From: Isoetes taiwanensis
Taxonomy: Eukaryota; Streptophyta; Lycopodiopsida; Isoetales; Isoetaceae
NCBI GenBank assembly: GCA_021234155.1
Contig: JAJEKV010000114.1
Span: forward strand, 1,674,476 to 1,738,475
Direction: 5' to 3'
DNA length: 64,000 bases
The translations under genes were made by a program, and so were the position numbers. Below, piece by piece: positions 12,421 through 25,620 of this stretch (positions within the stretch are counted from its first letter, which is position 1; every line of letters starts with the position of its first letter). Below the pieces are notes generated by a model, which saw nothing but the letters and a program-made list of their open reading frames with translations, searched no databases and had not been told where the DNA came from.

Positions 12421-13244
12421 CTTCATGGAGAGCTGGAGTCTTCTTCGCATCTCTCCATAAACATCAATCCCAACCTAGATTTGTGCATAGATTTCCCAAA
12501 CACCCCCACCCTTTAATTACCGAGAAGCATGAAGAAGGCATCCCATGCCCCCCCTCCCACACCCAATATCAATAAACTCAAAAAGCAATAGTGCTTATAT
12601 AACTATGGTTTTTTTTTTTTATGCTTGTGGGATATATGAACCCACGAAAAATTTTGTTTGTTTTAGGGTTCAAAGGATCTTCTTCTGCGATCAATGGCCG
12701 ATCCCACAAGCAAATCTGTCCTCTTGCCACCGTTCGTAGGGTAGCCTCCCTGGCAGAAAGACCAACTGGTTTTGAGTTAAGGACCTCAAAATTCCTTTGG
12801 AGGTCCTTCAGAATGCTTCATTTTGCACTTTGCTTATTCAAGCAAACACATTCGATTAAAACATTTGTCACATAAGCTTGCATACAATTACGCTTTCAAT
12901 GTTTCACTGTAAGAGCTTTCTTGCACTAAATTCATTCAAGCAACTTTGAGTTTAGAAGCCATTCGAACACATTTGCCAACAAATGCTTGCACAAAATTAC
13001 GCCAGCGAATCACTTGATGCGCCTTGTGAACTTTCATACCAATTTAAAGCGACGGGGAATAAATGTTATTATGCTCTGAAATTATTGTTATTATGATCGA
13101 ATAAAATAACATCGAAATGGTTCATACAAATAGATCAAAATAATGTTGATCATAATGGTTTATAAAGATACATCGAATAATATTGATCACGGTTTCATGC
13201 TACTCGGCTCCTTCAAAATCTTGGCACTTTGCTATCATCATATT

Positions 13245-16180
13245 GGTTCCTAATCACGACGGACCTTCCAACATAAGCGTAAGCATTCACTTGAAACCAT
13301 ACCACGCAACCAAGGTTGCAAGGTCTTCAATAAATAATCCCCATCATTTACATGGGATAAATGACCTTGGTGTGATGCATGAATCACTCTTGTTGAGGAA
13401 GTTAGTGAACGTAATGGATCGATCAATAGCGTGGTCCTTAGACTAAACTCCGTATATTTCTTCCAAACTTTTGACAAATCCTTTAAAAACAAAGCTCACG
13501 AGGACTTGAGTAATTTTTCTTGCCTCGGTCTTGCGACCATATGAATAGAAACTTTTCATGCATGCTTGATGGCATGAAGGAACCAGAGTACACGTTTGGG
13601 TTTCTAAATGTGGACCAGATTGCCACTTCAAAATGTTTGAGGCGAAATTCAAAAATGTAATCGCTCCGGGCCGCCCGACAACCAACTCCTTTTTCAAAGT
13701 AACAATTTCAACACCCAATTTCATTTTAAATCTTTGGCGTATCCTTATTGAAAACCTTCACGAGCAGGTCATTGATTTCTAAAATCAAGTTTCTTCCCAA
13801 CCTTTGCACATATAACAATTTAAGAACTTAGCATACATGGAAATAAACATATTAACAGACTCACAAAATACGAACCTATTGCACTTTAAATTTCCAATGA
13901 ATCTTTTTATTTGCTCCTGGAATTTCCTTTATTACTAATAAGCGGCTTCTCGGAGATTAGCCAACCTTTGGACAAGCTTTGCTTTCGTCATTACGAAACT
14001 TCCGCTTCCTCTTATCTACACTACGTGAAGGTGATTTGTCCTTTGTAAAAGTGTTCTCCTTTTGCAAAGAAGTTCCTGAATCTTCAAGTCATTTGGTTTC
14101 AACAAAAAGTACATGGTATATTAAAGCAATGTTTGGACTTGATTTACTTTACCTCTTGCCCGTTCATCCTCTTTGTTGCTAATTGATTTTCCTTCATGTG
14201 TTGCATCGGATATTGCTCTCTGATAGCTTATCTAACATCAAATCAATACTCTTGGACCCTTTTATTGGTGTGGAAGGCATATCACGTTCAAGCTCCATCA
14301 TCTCTTCACCTGCAATTGGAATAGACATCCAAGTGTTAAAACTTTACTGCAGCAGGCTACTACTCCCTCTTTACATTAACATGTGTTGAGCATCGAGCAA
14401 GCACCTAAACTAGCAACAATCTCAATTCACACATGAAACATGAAATTGACAAGATGTCTACCTGCAGAAAGTTCTTGCTGGTTATTGACTGATTTATCTT
14501 CATCTTTACTTTCATCAAGTATAATAATGTCTTTGTGTCCTTCAACCAATGTGATTGAAGCATTATGGTCAAATCCATCCGTACCCATCTTGGACAATTG
14601 AAATTTCCCCACTGCAGACTTTTGAGACATTGCTTTCATATGAGAAGTTTTGCCCTCCGTGCTTGCACTTAGATCCACAAATAGCATGATAATCAGCCAC
14701 AACAACTTTTACAATCCATTACAAGCTGAACATAATGAAATAATAGCTATTACTCACCGTGTGATTACGGCAATTCAACTTTGTTTGGACATCCATGAGA
14801 TAGTTCAGGTGCGAGAAAAAGTTAGTGTTGGGTTTCTTATGCCAAGAGACTTCAGCTATGTATTGGGTACATGTCCGTAAGGCATTACGGACACTTTAAA
14901 TCTTTCGTGAAACAAATATAAGTGCATAAAGGATGGAAAGCATGCAAGCAATGTGAAATAACAAACACACACGCTACTTGGATCAAAACCAAATGTGCAA
15001 TAAGAGCATGTCTTTAATTCCACAAAAGCATCTAATGCGGATGATGGTTGCTCAACGTATGGAAAACCAACTTGTAGGTTAGATAGTCTCTTCAATGAGG
15101 CGTAAATCGAATGCAATTTCTCCACTTTTTGATGCAAGTATTTCTTGGTCTCCTCTTCTGAAAAAAAGAAAATGAGTCATCCAAAATATACCATGAAAAA
15201 GACTAACCATATGCTTACCTTCATGCACATTGTTCAAAAAGCTTTATAGGCCGTTGGCCTTTAAAAGCTCATCTTCTTTAAATTTTATGTTGCTTGATAG
15301 AAAAAGACATGGCATTTTCCATAGATCTCTTATCTATAGCCGATGATGCTTTCTCCATTCTATCTTTGGCATCTTGCATTTGCCCTTCTGCATAAGCCAT
15401 CTCATGAGAACACTTCTTCCAATATTTTTTGCTTTCCTTGCACTTTGCTGTAGCGTCTTGCGATCTCTCAACAACTATACTCAATTAAATGCGCCGAATC
15501 TGATATTACTTGACAAAGTGCCTTTTCACTCAAATCATATTCCCTGTTTATCTAGAGCACCAATAGTAGATGATTGAACATACGCCTTTTCTTTTGGTTT
15601 CTCCCTCTTTTTTAGTTTCTTTACAACAAATGATTTCCAATTGATTTGGCTTTTTTTATTTGCAATGCAAATGCCTTGGCATAAAACTTACCTATCTCCC
15701 CAATACACACATCAAACCTTTGGTAGCATCGCCGATATACATCTAAAAACCGATCCACATATTCTGCATTCATCCTTGAGAATTTATATATTTGCTTCTT
15801 ACCATCACATTTTGGCGCCCCAAAGATTTTGCAGATCTCTTCGTCATCTATTTCTGCTTTTCTCACGTCTGTTTGCGTCAGGCCTTCGCATGATAATTTA
15901 GAAGTGTCCATAATCATTTCTCGCTCTGCGGCTGAGAAGTGTTCCTCTTCTTTCTTCACCTTACACAAGCTCTTTTCATGGGGACATCTTTGTAACATAA
16001 ACATAGCGAAATTTATGGTATTAGTGCTACATATAAACATAAGCGAGAAAAATATGGTATTAGTGCTACATATAAAATTAGTGACAAAGATGCAAGTTTG
16101 GGACTTCCTGCAACTAATTAGTAACCTAATACTAAATAGTACAAATTTAGTAAATAAAATCAAATGCAATGCTAACTAGC
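13245..16180 (-). pseudogene. FCP1-like gene relic with upstream coiled-coil exons
   Basis: The 3' part (13750 down to 13245) shows the FCP1-type order in two frames: VGRPGAITFLNFASN, FLKDLSKVWKKYTEF, TTLLIDPLRSL and LQPWLRGMVSSE. These match the relic at 1-660, with a frameshift near 13470. Upstream on the same strand are basic (near 13.95-14.05 kb, KRKRKFRNDESK) and charged, helix-prone pieces: 14427-14705, 14856-15137, 15278-15484 (KKYWKKCSHEMAYAEGQMQD, coiled-coil-like) and 15621-16030 (with CKIFGAPKCDGKKQIYKFSR). They look like exons of one long gene, but I could not verify joined phases. The linkage of the coiled-coil part to the phosphatase part is inference from strand and spacing. 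Confidence 0.45.
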
Positions 16181-17226
16181 AATTAAATTTGTGATTAGTA
16201 CACAACCACAAACATTAGTACAAGCCAACCCTAATTAAGTGCTATTTAGTTTAGCGGTACTAATATATAACATACATTTTACTATTTAGTGCCTTGGCGT
16301 CAATAGTTATTATTAGCAATATCTAATGCTAATTTGCAGTTAATGCGACCACTAAGAAATATACCTTGATTGATTAGCGTTTACTTAATCCCAAATATGG
16401 CCTCCAATTTCATCATGGCGGATCCTTTTCTCTCTAGTCAAATCGCATCAAAATTTAAATGTTGGAAGCATATTTAGGTGCGCAATAAAGACACATGCTA
16501 TCCGGAGCGCCATCAAGACATTTAGGTAATGCATAGTTACGAACTCCAACTATGGACTGCCATCATTTTCTACAGATCTACATAATGTATAATGCTAACC
16601 AACAAAAACCAATTGCTAACCAGGATCTTGTGGCAGTAAATTTCCTTTTTAATGTATATAAACAGAAAAAAAAAATTACTTAACTACAAACCTAGCCCTG
16701 TATGCAGTGTTCTATTAAGAACCAATGAAATTTATCAAGCAGCCATTATTAACAGAGAATGGAAGCAAATATGTGGAGTACCTCACTCGCCCTAGAAAAC
16801 TCAGATGTGGCATGTCATGCGAAATATTGGACCTACTACTTTCGATATAAAACATATGATGAGAGCAAAAGATTAGGTCGAGTTGCAATTGAACATTTCA
16901 AAGAACAAGTGATATTTCTTTCTGTATACCTTTTGCTAGGAAAAACAAGAAGAACCATGAGCATGAGAGGAAAAAAAATTCAGAGCACAAGCTAGCTATT
17001 TGTGCATTCTTACTTATGTTCATAACAACACTTATAATGTTAATTAAAATGAGTCATTTCAATTTAAGTGGATGCATTTTTATTGTGTACATTCTATGAC
17101 CGCCTCATTTCCAAATTAACATTGAACAGAGACCACCTAATTTCCAAATTAACATTTGGCAGACTCATTTCCAAAACTGAAATGCATAAGCATGAAAATA
17201 ATACCTTCTTTTCATCATATAACTCT
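16181..17226. other. AT-rich spacer, no gene recognised
   Basis: Short open frames only (for example 16759-16995 plus), with no motif recognised. TTAGTGCTA-like words recur near 16.0-16.3 kb. Confidence 0.4.
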
Positions 17227-18360
17227 TCAATGCATTAAATCTCTACAGAAGAACGAAATTTCAACCTTGTTTTGGTTTACAGATCTGCCGAATGCCTGAT
17301 CCAGTTTGCAATTCGAAATGCCACCACCCCCTTGAATGAAATGATTTAAATTCATGCCATATGCTCGCATAAATTTCAAGCAAATGGCGTCCTTTATCTC
17401 GGCTAGATTGCAAGCATCTGGCTCGATAGCAACAGCAAGAAAGCTCTCCATAGTCATCGAAAATGTGGGAAAAACTTTCCCCGAAAATGTTGGGAGGGAA
17501 TCAGGTGAATAATTAGTGCTAACGTAATTCAAAATTATTCGAGAATTAAGGAAACGGTTAGGGCTATTTTTTAGTCCTAATTTGTTTTTATTTGAGCCAC
17601 CCTAATGTGCTTGGACCCCAAGATCTCGCTGGCTGATTTTGTCACTTGTTTCAGAATCTGCACGGCGTGGTACAGACATTGCAAGGCAGCTATTCTTGGC
17701 TGCTAGGCAGTCATTGCTGGTAGAGAGTTTGACAGTCTGCATGGAGTCCCAGAGGCTCCTTATAACGATGCTCTTGGCTTCCAAATCCTTTAATTCTTCA
17801 CCTATGAATTTTTCCAATGTTTTATCCCTCAAAAAATCAAGTAAAATTTCTTTCTTCGTGCTATCCTCCATTCTTTTGGTCTGTTTATGGAAAGACGTTA
17901 GCAAATTAAGGACAATACGCGTTTACTGCTTGCACTTCTTGATGAACCGGATCCTTCTGCCAATTCTGCAAGCTCCAATTTTTCTTCTCTTCTTCTTTTC
18001 CTCTGGCGTCTTTTCTTCAACATTTCTTGTTCCTTGGTTCTTCTTCGTTTTCTCCTGTCTGAAATGCCGGTTTGTGTACAGATTACCTCATTGACATCCA
18101 TATCCACAATGGATTGGAGCTCGCAGCAGGGAGGGAGCCAAAGAACGGACGAAAAAAGAACGTGAAGGGGCCAAAGAATAGGAATTTGAATTTGAATTTT
18201 AGTTTTTGAAATTAGAATTTCCCCCACAGCTGAGCGGGACTCTATTCTTAAATACCGGCAGCTGAGCGGTGCCATAATTATACTTTCATACCACAAAAGT
18301 GGTGGATGCAACGCAACATTTTGGGGGGACAAGGGGGGACCGCCGAATTGGAACACCACA
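17227..18360 (-). pseudogene. Transposase-like gene, copy C (N-terminal part only)
   Basis: Read downwards from 18360, a basic segment (RRKRRRTKEQEMLKKRRQRK, about 17960-18050) precedes a possible short intron with a CAG acceptor. Then 17602-17890 carries LDFLRDKTLEKFIGEE and TSNDCLAAKNSCLAMSVP. The latter lines up with SACSNDKLAAKREHFLCQL in copy B. The piece at 17227-17532 is open and protein-like but unassigned. None of the downstream Cys-rich or HGKGxxDG blocks follow, so the copy is truncated. The FCP1-like relic lies just downstream on the same strand. Confidence 0.5.
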
Positions 18361-20718
18361 GCGTGCTTTAACCCCGGGTTTTTAAGCCCATGCTGATGGA
18401 TGCTATGTTCTTATCTCCTGCATCCCTAAGGCCTATTACTCATATTGCTAGCCTGTGCAAACTTCCTTACAATTCATTTATTGTCCTTAGGGCATATGCA
18501 ACGATGTCTTTGGGGCTTGCAGGTTCTGGAGCGCAGGCAGTGCTATTTGTTTAAGGTACTTTTGGTGTACCTTAGCTGAAATAGTATGCTAGGAATTTGT
18601 TGATGTGCGATAATGGAACGATTAGTGTTACAATTAGTATTACCTGGAACTGATTATTTGAGTTTTGTGCAATTTGGTTTGGATGAAGATATTCATTGTG
18701 ACTTGAGGTGCTAAAATACTGATTGAATTACAGTTCCTAGGCATTAATTGTTTATTGTATGATTTTTTTGGTGTACTTGGATGTCTCGTGATGATCAAAT
18801 GAGTTAGATGTTTATCATAGAAGCCAACCTATCCCTAAGGTTAGGGTAAACCTGGTGCGGTTAGGGTTAGATTGGGCCTGACCTACACACTTAGTCTGGT
18901 GGCTTAGCTATAAAAGTCATACTTTTCTAGCTTATCAGTTCAACTAATGAATTCTTCCCATAAATATGGTATTGCAGGCTCAATAGGCAAGATTTGAATG
19001 CTGTCAGTACCCAGGGAGAGTGGAAATCCACTAAATAAGGCTAGGTATTTGCATGATCGGTTTGTTTCTAGTGCGTATGATATTCCAGCTTCAAGTTTCA
19101 TGCCTTGCTTTATACGATCATGCATATCCATCTAATCAGTAAGGATCATGTTTTCCATTTCTACCTGAATAAAACTTGAATATTTATCCCTTGAAGTGTT
19201 TAAATATCCGAGCATTTTTAAACGTATGGAAGCCCTATGCTTCCTTATATCATCAGCACCAAAAACTTTTAAAATTTGCACTTATTTTCTTTTGAAATTT
19301 GCACTTATTTTCTTTTGTTGGGCGTCTAACTGTGTAATCTTCCAATAGGATCTCAATTTTTATAAATGGCTTTCTAGAGGATGATCTAAGGGGTAATCAT
19401 TCTAGTGGTAGGGAACTGACAGGCAGTAAAGTGGCTCCACATCAAGGGGAAAACAAAAGCACTGGCGTTAGCTCAAGTGTGAATCCATGGTTAGCTCAAG
19501 TGTGAATCTGTGTGAATCCATAGTTAGCTCAAGTGTGAATCCGTGTTGATGGGTCTACCAAAAGGTCTTCAGCTCAACAAGGCATTTAAAAACATAAAAG
19601 TTTGAAAGAGTCACTAAGCAAGGCAATCAACAATATGGAAAAGCAGGAAAAGGGGCAAAATGAAGTTGTTTTTTTGCTAGAGCTAAATAATGTGAAGTCA
19701 AACCTAACTTTTGGATGTTGGTGGTCTGCCAAGAACATTTACATGGTATGACGCAAAATTTGTTGCGATGACACAAACATGTAGAACTAGCTGTAAACTC
19801 TTGGATCATAAAAAAATCCATCTTGAGAGTGCCAAAATTTTGTGACTTCGTAATCTGCATTTGCTTGGGTTTTGCCATAGTCGCATATGGAAGCATCAAT
19901 CTAGGTTTTTTCATAGTTGCATCTCGAAACAAGACTTGGTATACGCCTCCCCTTGATAAATGTTTTTAACCATAGAATTAGGCCACATGAAACACGGCCA
20001 CTGTCATTTCAATCCCAACAACAAATATGCATGTTAATGATCACGGGGTCTATAAAATTTGAGTATGTATATGAAGTTATGCTTTTTACCCAGAATGACA
20101 CTAACAAAGCACCTTCAAAGAACGATGCAGCTTAAGGGCATAGTAATGTTGTTTTTCTTATGAAACCAGATTGAACAAAATTTTGGGCCATTTCAACTAC
20201 CTATCATCATTTTCTATTTTCTGTTATAGTTTAAATTGAAAAATTTCATCTTAAAATACCCTCCATAATAGTTTAAAGAGAAATATTCGCGGCGACCTTG
20301 ACCGCCGCGATAAATTTCTTGTAGAACTAAAGGAAGTGAAAGTAGAGAAGGAATTGGTGAAGTTTTAAAAGTGGAGAAAAAAAAGTAATTGCTGGTGAAG
20401 TTTTAGAAGTGGAGAAGGAAAAGTAATTTCAAGCATAACGTACAATAAATCAGAGGCAAGTATGATTACGTCTCCCAAACCTAAATTTGCTCAAAAAAAT
20501 CAAAAAACGTTTTAATAAAGCCAAAGTCGATTAACCATTAGCTCGACGCATCAAGAAAATGTGCTCTTTATTTAGTGATACAACTCGGTACAAAAACTAC
20601 TAACCACCGTAAGGAGCTTAACATTCTAAAGCCCCTCCCATATACATATATCATATACTATATTTGGAGCTCATGCTCTCGAGCTCCTATTAGAAGAGCA
20701 CACAAACTAAACCCTCTT
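18361..20718. other. Intergenic; short duplicated words only
   Basis: No gene recognised. Near 19470-19545 the phrase GTTAGCTCAAGTGTGAATCC occurs three times in tandem-like fashion. Open frames such as 19627-19932 minus have no recognisable domain. The right end includes the 3' flank of the cupin gene. Confidence 0.4.
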
Positions 20719-22810
20719 CTAGAACAACCTTATGTGCTCCTCGTGTTCCCTTTCCCTCTGCTCAGCAAAAATCACAGCCTCGTCCTGCTCTCTCTGCCTC
20801 AGCAATTTCTCAACATCATCCATGCTCAGGCCAAGTGCACTAGACACTATGCCCCTTGGTAGGCGGTTCAACAGTCCGTTTGCTCCAGCAAAATAGGAAT
20901 TGCGGGGCCTGAAATTGAGCAACAAATTAGCCTAGCCATAACATCGTCAAAAGTAAAGAATTGAGCAATAACCGTCCATCTAGGGTATTTAGCATGAATA
21001 TGCATAGAGCTACCTATTCTATAAGGACATAAATCATATGGTCAAGAAAGCATAAACATGTGTTGCTTTAAAACTGCCTATTTTATAAGAACATGAAGAA
21101 AGAGTAGGTGACTTGTATACCTATCAGTATTCATGGCTGCAAAAGTCTCGTATCCCTCATCTGCAGCCACCTCAACATGTGGGAACCCTCTTGGAATAAA
21201 AGCAAGTTGGCCCTCTTTGAATCTCTGTGCCACAACTCTTTCGCCATTGTTTGAAACGATCTCAAGGTCAGCACTACCTCTCGAAACATAGATAACCTTA
21301 TCACCGTTATGAATGTAGTTGGGTGCATACATTGCTCTCTGTTCCGAACAATAAATCACAAATCATTATTTAATGATATACAGGAGATGCTGAATTAAGC
21401 TAAGATAGACACAGCCTGGAGCAGCAAAAATGTGTTAAAAAAGCCACCTTCCTTAAATTCCCTATTCCTAAACTAGCACACTCAATTTCCTACAGGAACT
21501 TCCTATAGCACTTACTTTGGTAGCCACACAAAGGAGACCTTTAGTTCTACAAAAAAACTTCAAGAAATGTGAATGCTTACTCTCTCAAGCTTCAAAAAAC
21601 GTGCTGACATGCCCATGTCCGCCAAAGCAAACATCTTTTTACTATTGAGCTCGCGAAGCTTTCCACCTTGCCTTGCCTCAGCCTCTGGGAAATCACGACC
21701 AAGCTGATGAATCAAATCCGATGCGCCAAAATTGAGCACAGATCGTTCTTCCTGCCTCATGGACTCCCTAGAGACCTTGATGATTCTTTGTTGCCTTTCT
21801 TGTGTGTTTAACAGCTTCCTCACAGTTTCTTCAGACACATTCCATGCATGAGAAAGAACGCGAGAACTGAAACCAGCTTTGCCACTCAACAGCTGGAACA
21901 TCTGCACGTCAAAGCATTGGTAATGGTATTACGTTTCTGCATATGGCGTGATATCATCATCATGATTCATGATGAATATATGCTAATACAGGACATTATA
22001 TGATATGATATTTCTGCATATAGAATGACACGATCATGCACATATATGGTAAGATAATGCAAAAAGGTCTATGATATACTAACAAGTCAGACATACCTTA
22101 AAACTATCAGCGTCTCTTCCATAATGGTATTAGTATACTAACAGATCAGACATACCTCAAAACGATCAGTGTCTCTTCCATAATTCGCTATGCCAACAAG
22201 GCGAGCAGTTTGCTGTCCATCGTTGTAGAACCAACAAGCCACTCCTCTGGGAACAGCCACAACATCGCCCTTGTTCATCCGGAATTGATTTTTCTGAGCG
22301 GATGAACCATGTTCAGTGACTAGGCCAAAAATTCCAGATCCTGTAAAACAGAAACAATCTTAGGTCAAGAAAATTTCTTACGATTCGGAAAATGCAGAGA
22401 AAATCTCTTCTGATTGGAGAAAACAAGAAGACCAACAAATTTCTTAAGATCAACGAATGTAATACAATGTACATTCCCAAAGTTTGAGAGATGCTAAAGG
22501 AAGTACCTTCCACCATAGCTTTGATGGCATGAGAATTTGAATACATGGGAAGAGCCAATCCGCCGGAGTTGACAGTGATTAGGGCAGCTTCAAAGCCAGC
22601 ACGGCGAAGGGCAGGGAACTGAGAGGCCCATGTCTCGATCTTGCCGGCGTCGGATTCAAACTCTGAAGTGGGTTCACGAGGTTTGAGCCATTCCTCGCTT
22701 TTTTCCTCTTCAGAGCGCTCTTCCCGACCTGAATCTTGAGGCCTTCGGGCATCGGCCGCACAAAGCAGGGCGAAAAGCACAAGCACCCAAAAGGACTTCG
22801 CCATAGCCAT
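20719..22810 (-). CDS. 11S-type (bicupin) storage globulin-like protein, five exons
   Basis: Exons by GT-AG and phase: 22810-22507, 22340-22156, 21901-21581, 21338-21121, 20908-20719. They total 1218 nt for 405 residues, every junction in frame. Residues 1-21 form a hydrophobic signal peptide (MAMAKSFWVLVLFALLCAADA), then an acidic Glu/Arg linker, then cupin 1 (about 60-190) and cupin 2 (about 255-370). The end segment NSYFAGANGLLNRLPRGIVS matches the legumin beta-chain tail. Family members are vacuolar storage proteins of seeds and spores. The Asn-Gly processing site and its partner cysteine of seed legumins are missing, so cleavage into alpha and beta chains is not expected. The second of two close ATGs (22804) could also serve as start. 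A secreted non-storage cupin cannot be excluded. Confidence 0.9.
22086..22184 (-). repeat. Duplicated exon-2 end and splice donor inside the intron
   Basis: About 40 bp spanning the exon 2 end and GTATGTCTGA donor (22144-22184) recur at 22086-22125 inside the downstream intron, with a few mismatches (offset 59 bp). The extra copy carries a second donor-like GTATGTCTGA that could be used as a cryptic site. Confidence 0.75.
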
Positions 22811-22851
22811 AGCAGAAAACAGATGTGTTTTTGCTCCTCCTTGAGGGTCAT

Positions 22852-22858
22852 CTTTATA
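22852..22858 (-). promoter_or_regulatory. TATA box of the cupin gene
   Basis: CTATAAAGA in the minus orientation, about 42 bp upstream of the ATG at 22810. This places a transcription start close to the start codon and implies a short leader. Confidence 0.6.
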
Positions 22859-22865
22859 GCTTCTC

Positions 22866-22874
22866 CATGCATGC
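22866..22874 (-). promoter_or_regulatory. RY (Sph) element CATGCATG
   Basis: A perfect CATGCATG lies 8 bp upstream of the TATA box. In seed plants RY elements recruit B3 factors of the ABI3/FUS3/LEC2 class to storage-protein promoters. The position fits such control here, though function is inferred. Confidence 0.6.
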
Positions 22875-22989
22875 AAATGGTGGTGCCATGTAGCATTTTC
22901 CGACCACCTTATCGTCCTTTTAAATCCTTGGACCATCCAACCCGAATATTCCTTTCACATGTACCTTGGAGGATTCATTTGGTATGTAC

Positions 22990-25583
22990 AACATACATCC
23001 CATGCAAGCAAAATATAAGGGTAGTTCTTAATTGTATTACCCTTAGAATATATATAACAGATGGGGAGCTCGAGATCTGGCTGCTTTGTCAATGATTTTG
23101 CTTGCTTTTTTACCTATGTAGTCAGTGATGAAGAATGAATGATCCAGATCGCATTCCATATTATTGGCTAAAATGCTCTGTTGAAGGGACGAAATTTCAC
23201 TACTGATTCATCAGGGCATTGAAAACCTTAATGGATATCGAATCAACCACCATGCAAAAATTCAACGTGAGCATCATCATTAATCTGTAGTGTTTGAGCC
23301 TCGGGGGATTCACCTTCTAATTGAGGGATATGCCACCTGTATATACAGGGTAGGAGAAAAATTCCCTGCATACATTATTTTTTAGTTAAAAACCCCGTAT
23401 CGTATGGCATTTGAATATTGCTACATATATAACTCCTCCCGACCTTATACATCAATTGCTTATTAGAGAACCCTCCTGTACGCTCTAAATGTACTTCTTC
23501 TCTCTTTTTTTCTTTTTTCTTTTTTTAATTTATAGACAACTGAGTATAAAATCAAATTTGAGTTGAAATGGGACTTTGCAAAAAAATTATTGCTTCTAGA
23601 TACTTTCAAGTGTTCTATCAAAGGAATGTTTTTAAAATTTTGTGAAGCAAATTTTTATATTTAACTAAGCTCGCATTGTAGTAGCATTAACAAGAAAAAA
23701 AGTGGTCATAATTTATCAACGAGTTGTGGTCAACTTATTCCAACGCCACCATCTTTTAACCATGTTCTTACAAAATCATTTTCTTCCCTTATAAGCGCAC
23801 TTAATATTTGATTAATATCATAGGATGTAAGAACCAATGTTTATCGACCTTTTTGTTGATCAGCTACAAAGCTATCAAATAATAATAATAATGTATTATC
23901 ACGCCATTTTAGACCCCCAGGCCCATATGGCGAAAATTACATCGTCAATACTTTAAGGTGCTAATCAAAGGCACCATTCTCATCAAAAGTACCCATATTC
24001 ACAAATAACTCCAATATTTCACTCCTCTCTTTCCAAACTTCCTTCAAATAAGAACTCAGAAGGTTTGGTGGGAGAGATAAAAGTTCTGACAGAGTAGAAC
24101 ACTCTATAGCATACTTATTCCGGATACATTCATAGGCGGGGCTCAAGCTCAAGCTTAAATTTGCATAGTGGATGCTCTAGGGACTAGGATAAAAGTATAG
24201 ACATTTAACATCACTAATTGCTTGTGCATGTTGCTGGAATAATTTGTGAAGTGGACATCCTTTTTCCCTTTAGTCCAAATAGATAATAATTTTTATATTA
24301 TAAAGCTCAAAGCAGAGCAAAGTTTTTGCAATTGTAGATGAGCTTTGGTCCACATCTTCTCAAAAGTATAACAAGAGTTTTAGTTTTAAGGTTTCCTTGA
24401 TGGTAAAAATTTTAGCATGCAAAGCCATGCACTTACATATCTGCCACATTGGTCTGAATATATCTGCCCCTCTTATTCATAATTGCATGTTGCATGTTTA
24501 TCTTGGTTGAGGCAACCTCGAGAGGAAGCATTAAGCATTGTTTATTGCATGGTATAGATAAATATGCACTAATATGTAGTCATTAAGAAGAAATCTACAC
24601 CTCATATTTGCTATTGCATGTAGTTGTGGATATGTGGTGGTTAATTTTAAGGCATGAAATTATAAGTTTTCTGTCATATTAACCCGATTGCATAGTTTAT
24701 TGCTCTGGGTATGGAGCTTTTAACGAATTATATTAGCAAACCCGAAACCTAAATACATTATAATTAGATAATAGCCTAGGGCAAACGTAAATTATTTAAA
24801 GCCCCAAACGTATCATAGATTATTTGAATATGATGCGGCTTGATTTGTCTCGCAGATATAACTTTTTACGTAGTATTCTCGCACCATTGAAGCAATTATA
24901 TGTTGCAAACCTCTATTGAATCTTTGGTGCAGAAAAAATAACTTCCCTAAAATAACTTCCCTAGAACGAAGGAGATTAGAGGCATTCTAGTTGTAGTATG
25001 CCCGGGTTCTTTAGGGAATAGTTTTTACTCTTAGATCCTTGTTTTTATGTTAGTTACAAGCAAGGTGAAGGGTGATAAACTTAAAAGACCTTATGGCCTT
25101 TGCTAGTAGCTTAGGCTTTTACCCATGTTCTTGGCTAACCTGTCCTCTCTAATTCTCTACCGCAAATGTAAGTTGGGTCTTTTACTCCTTGCTATGTTTC
25201 TTGGTGTAAATGCTATGTGTTAAAGATGGATTGCTCGAGAAAGGCAGATGCTACTCGAGGGCCTTCAAAAGGATCATGTGATTGGTGTAAAAATGTAATT
25301 CAGTTATGTTTGTCACTACAAGTTAAACCGGTCTCTCTGTTTGTACTTGTACAATTATTAAGGTAATATCTGGGCATATTCTGGATTGAATTTTGAATAC
25401 ATTTGTAATCTTGCATCAGGTTGATAATAGAATATAATGACTTTTATTTTTGGCAACCATGTCTTTGGCCTAAGTACATTGGCACCTGATTGTACTTAGG
25501 GCTGCAAATTGTATCATGTTTTTGTTCTTGCAAAGGTCAAAATCATGATAGGAAGTCTAAGGTCTTAGGATCTGATGGACTTG

Positions 25584-25587
<4 letters not shown>
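22990..25587. other. Intergenic, no gene recognised
   Basis: AT-rich DNA with only short open frames. The promoter-distal flank of the cupin gene is on the left. I see no tRNA, repeat array or domain. Confidence 0.45.

Positions 25588-25620
<33 letters not shown>
25588..25620. repeat. Poly(T) tract (~30 nt)
   Basis: Uninterrupted T run followed by GGCATCATATATTAAGC. It could be the poly(A) end of a minus-strand retroelement, but no element body was recognised. Confidence 0.9.

Noticed and set aside
15829-16179. 116-codon plus ORF
   Set aside because: Opposite to the minus-strand exon piece at 15621-16030, which has the more protein-like composition.
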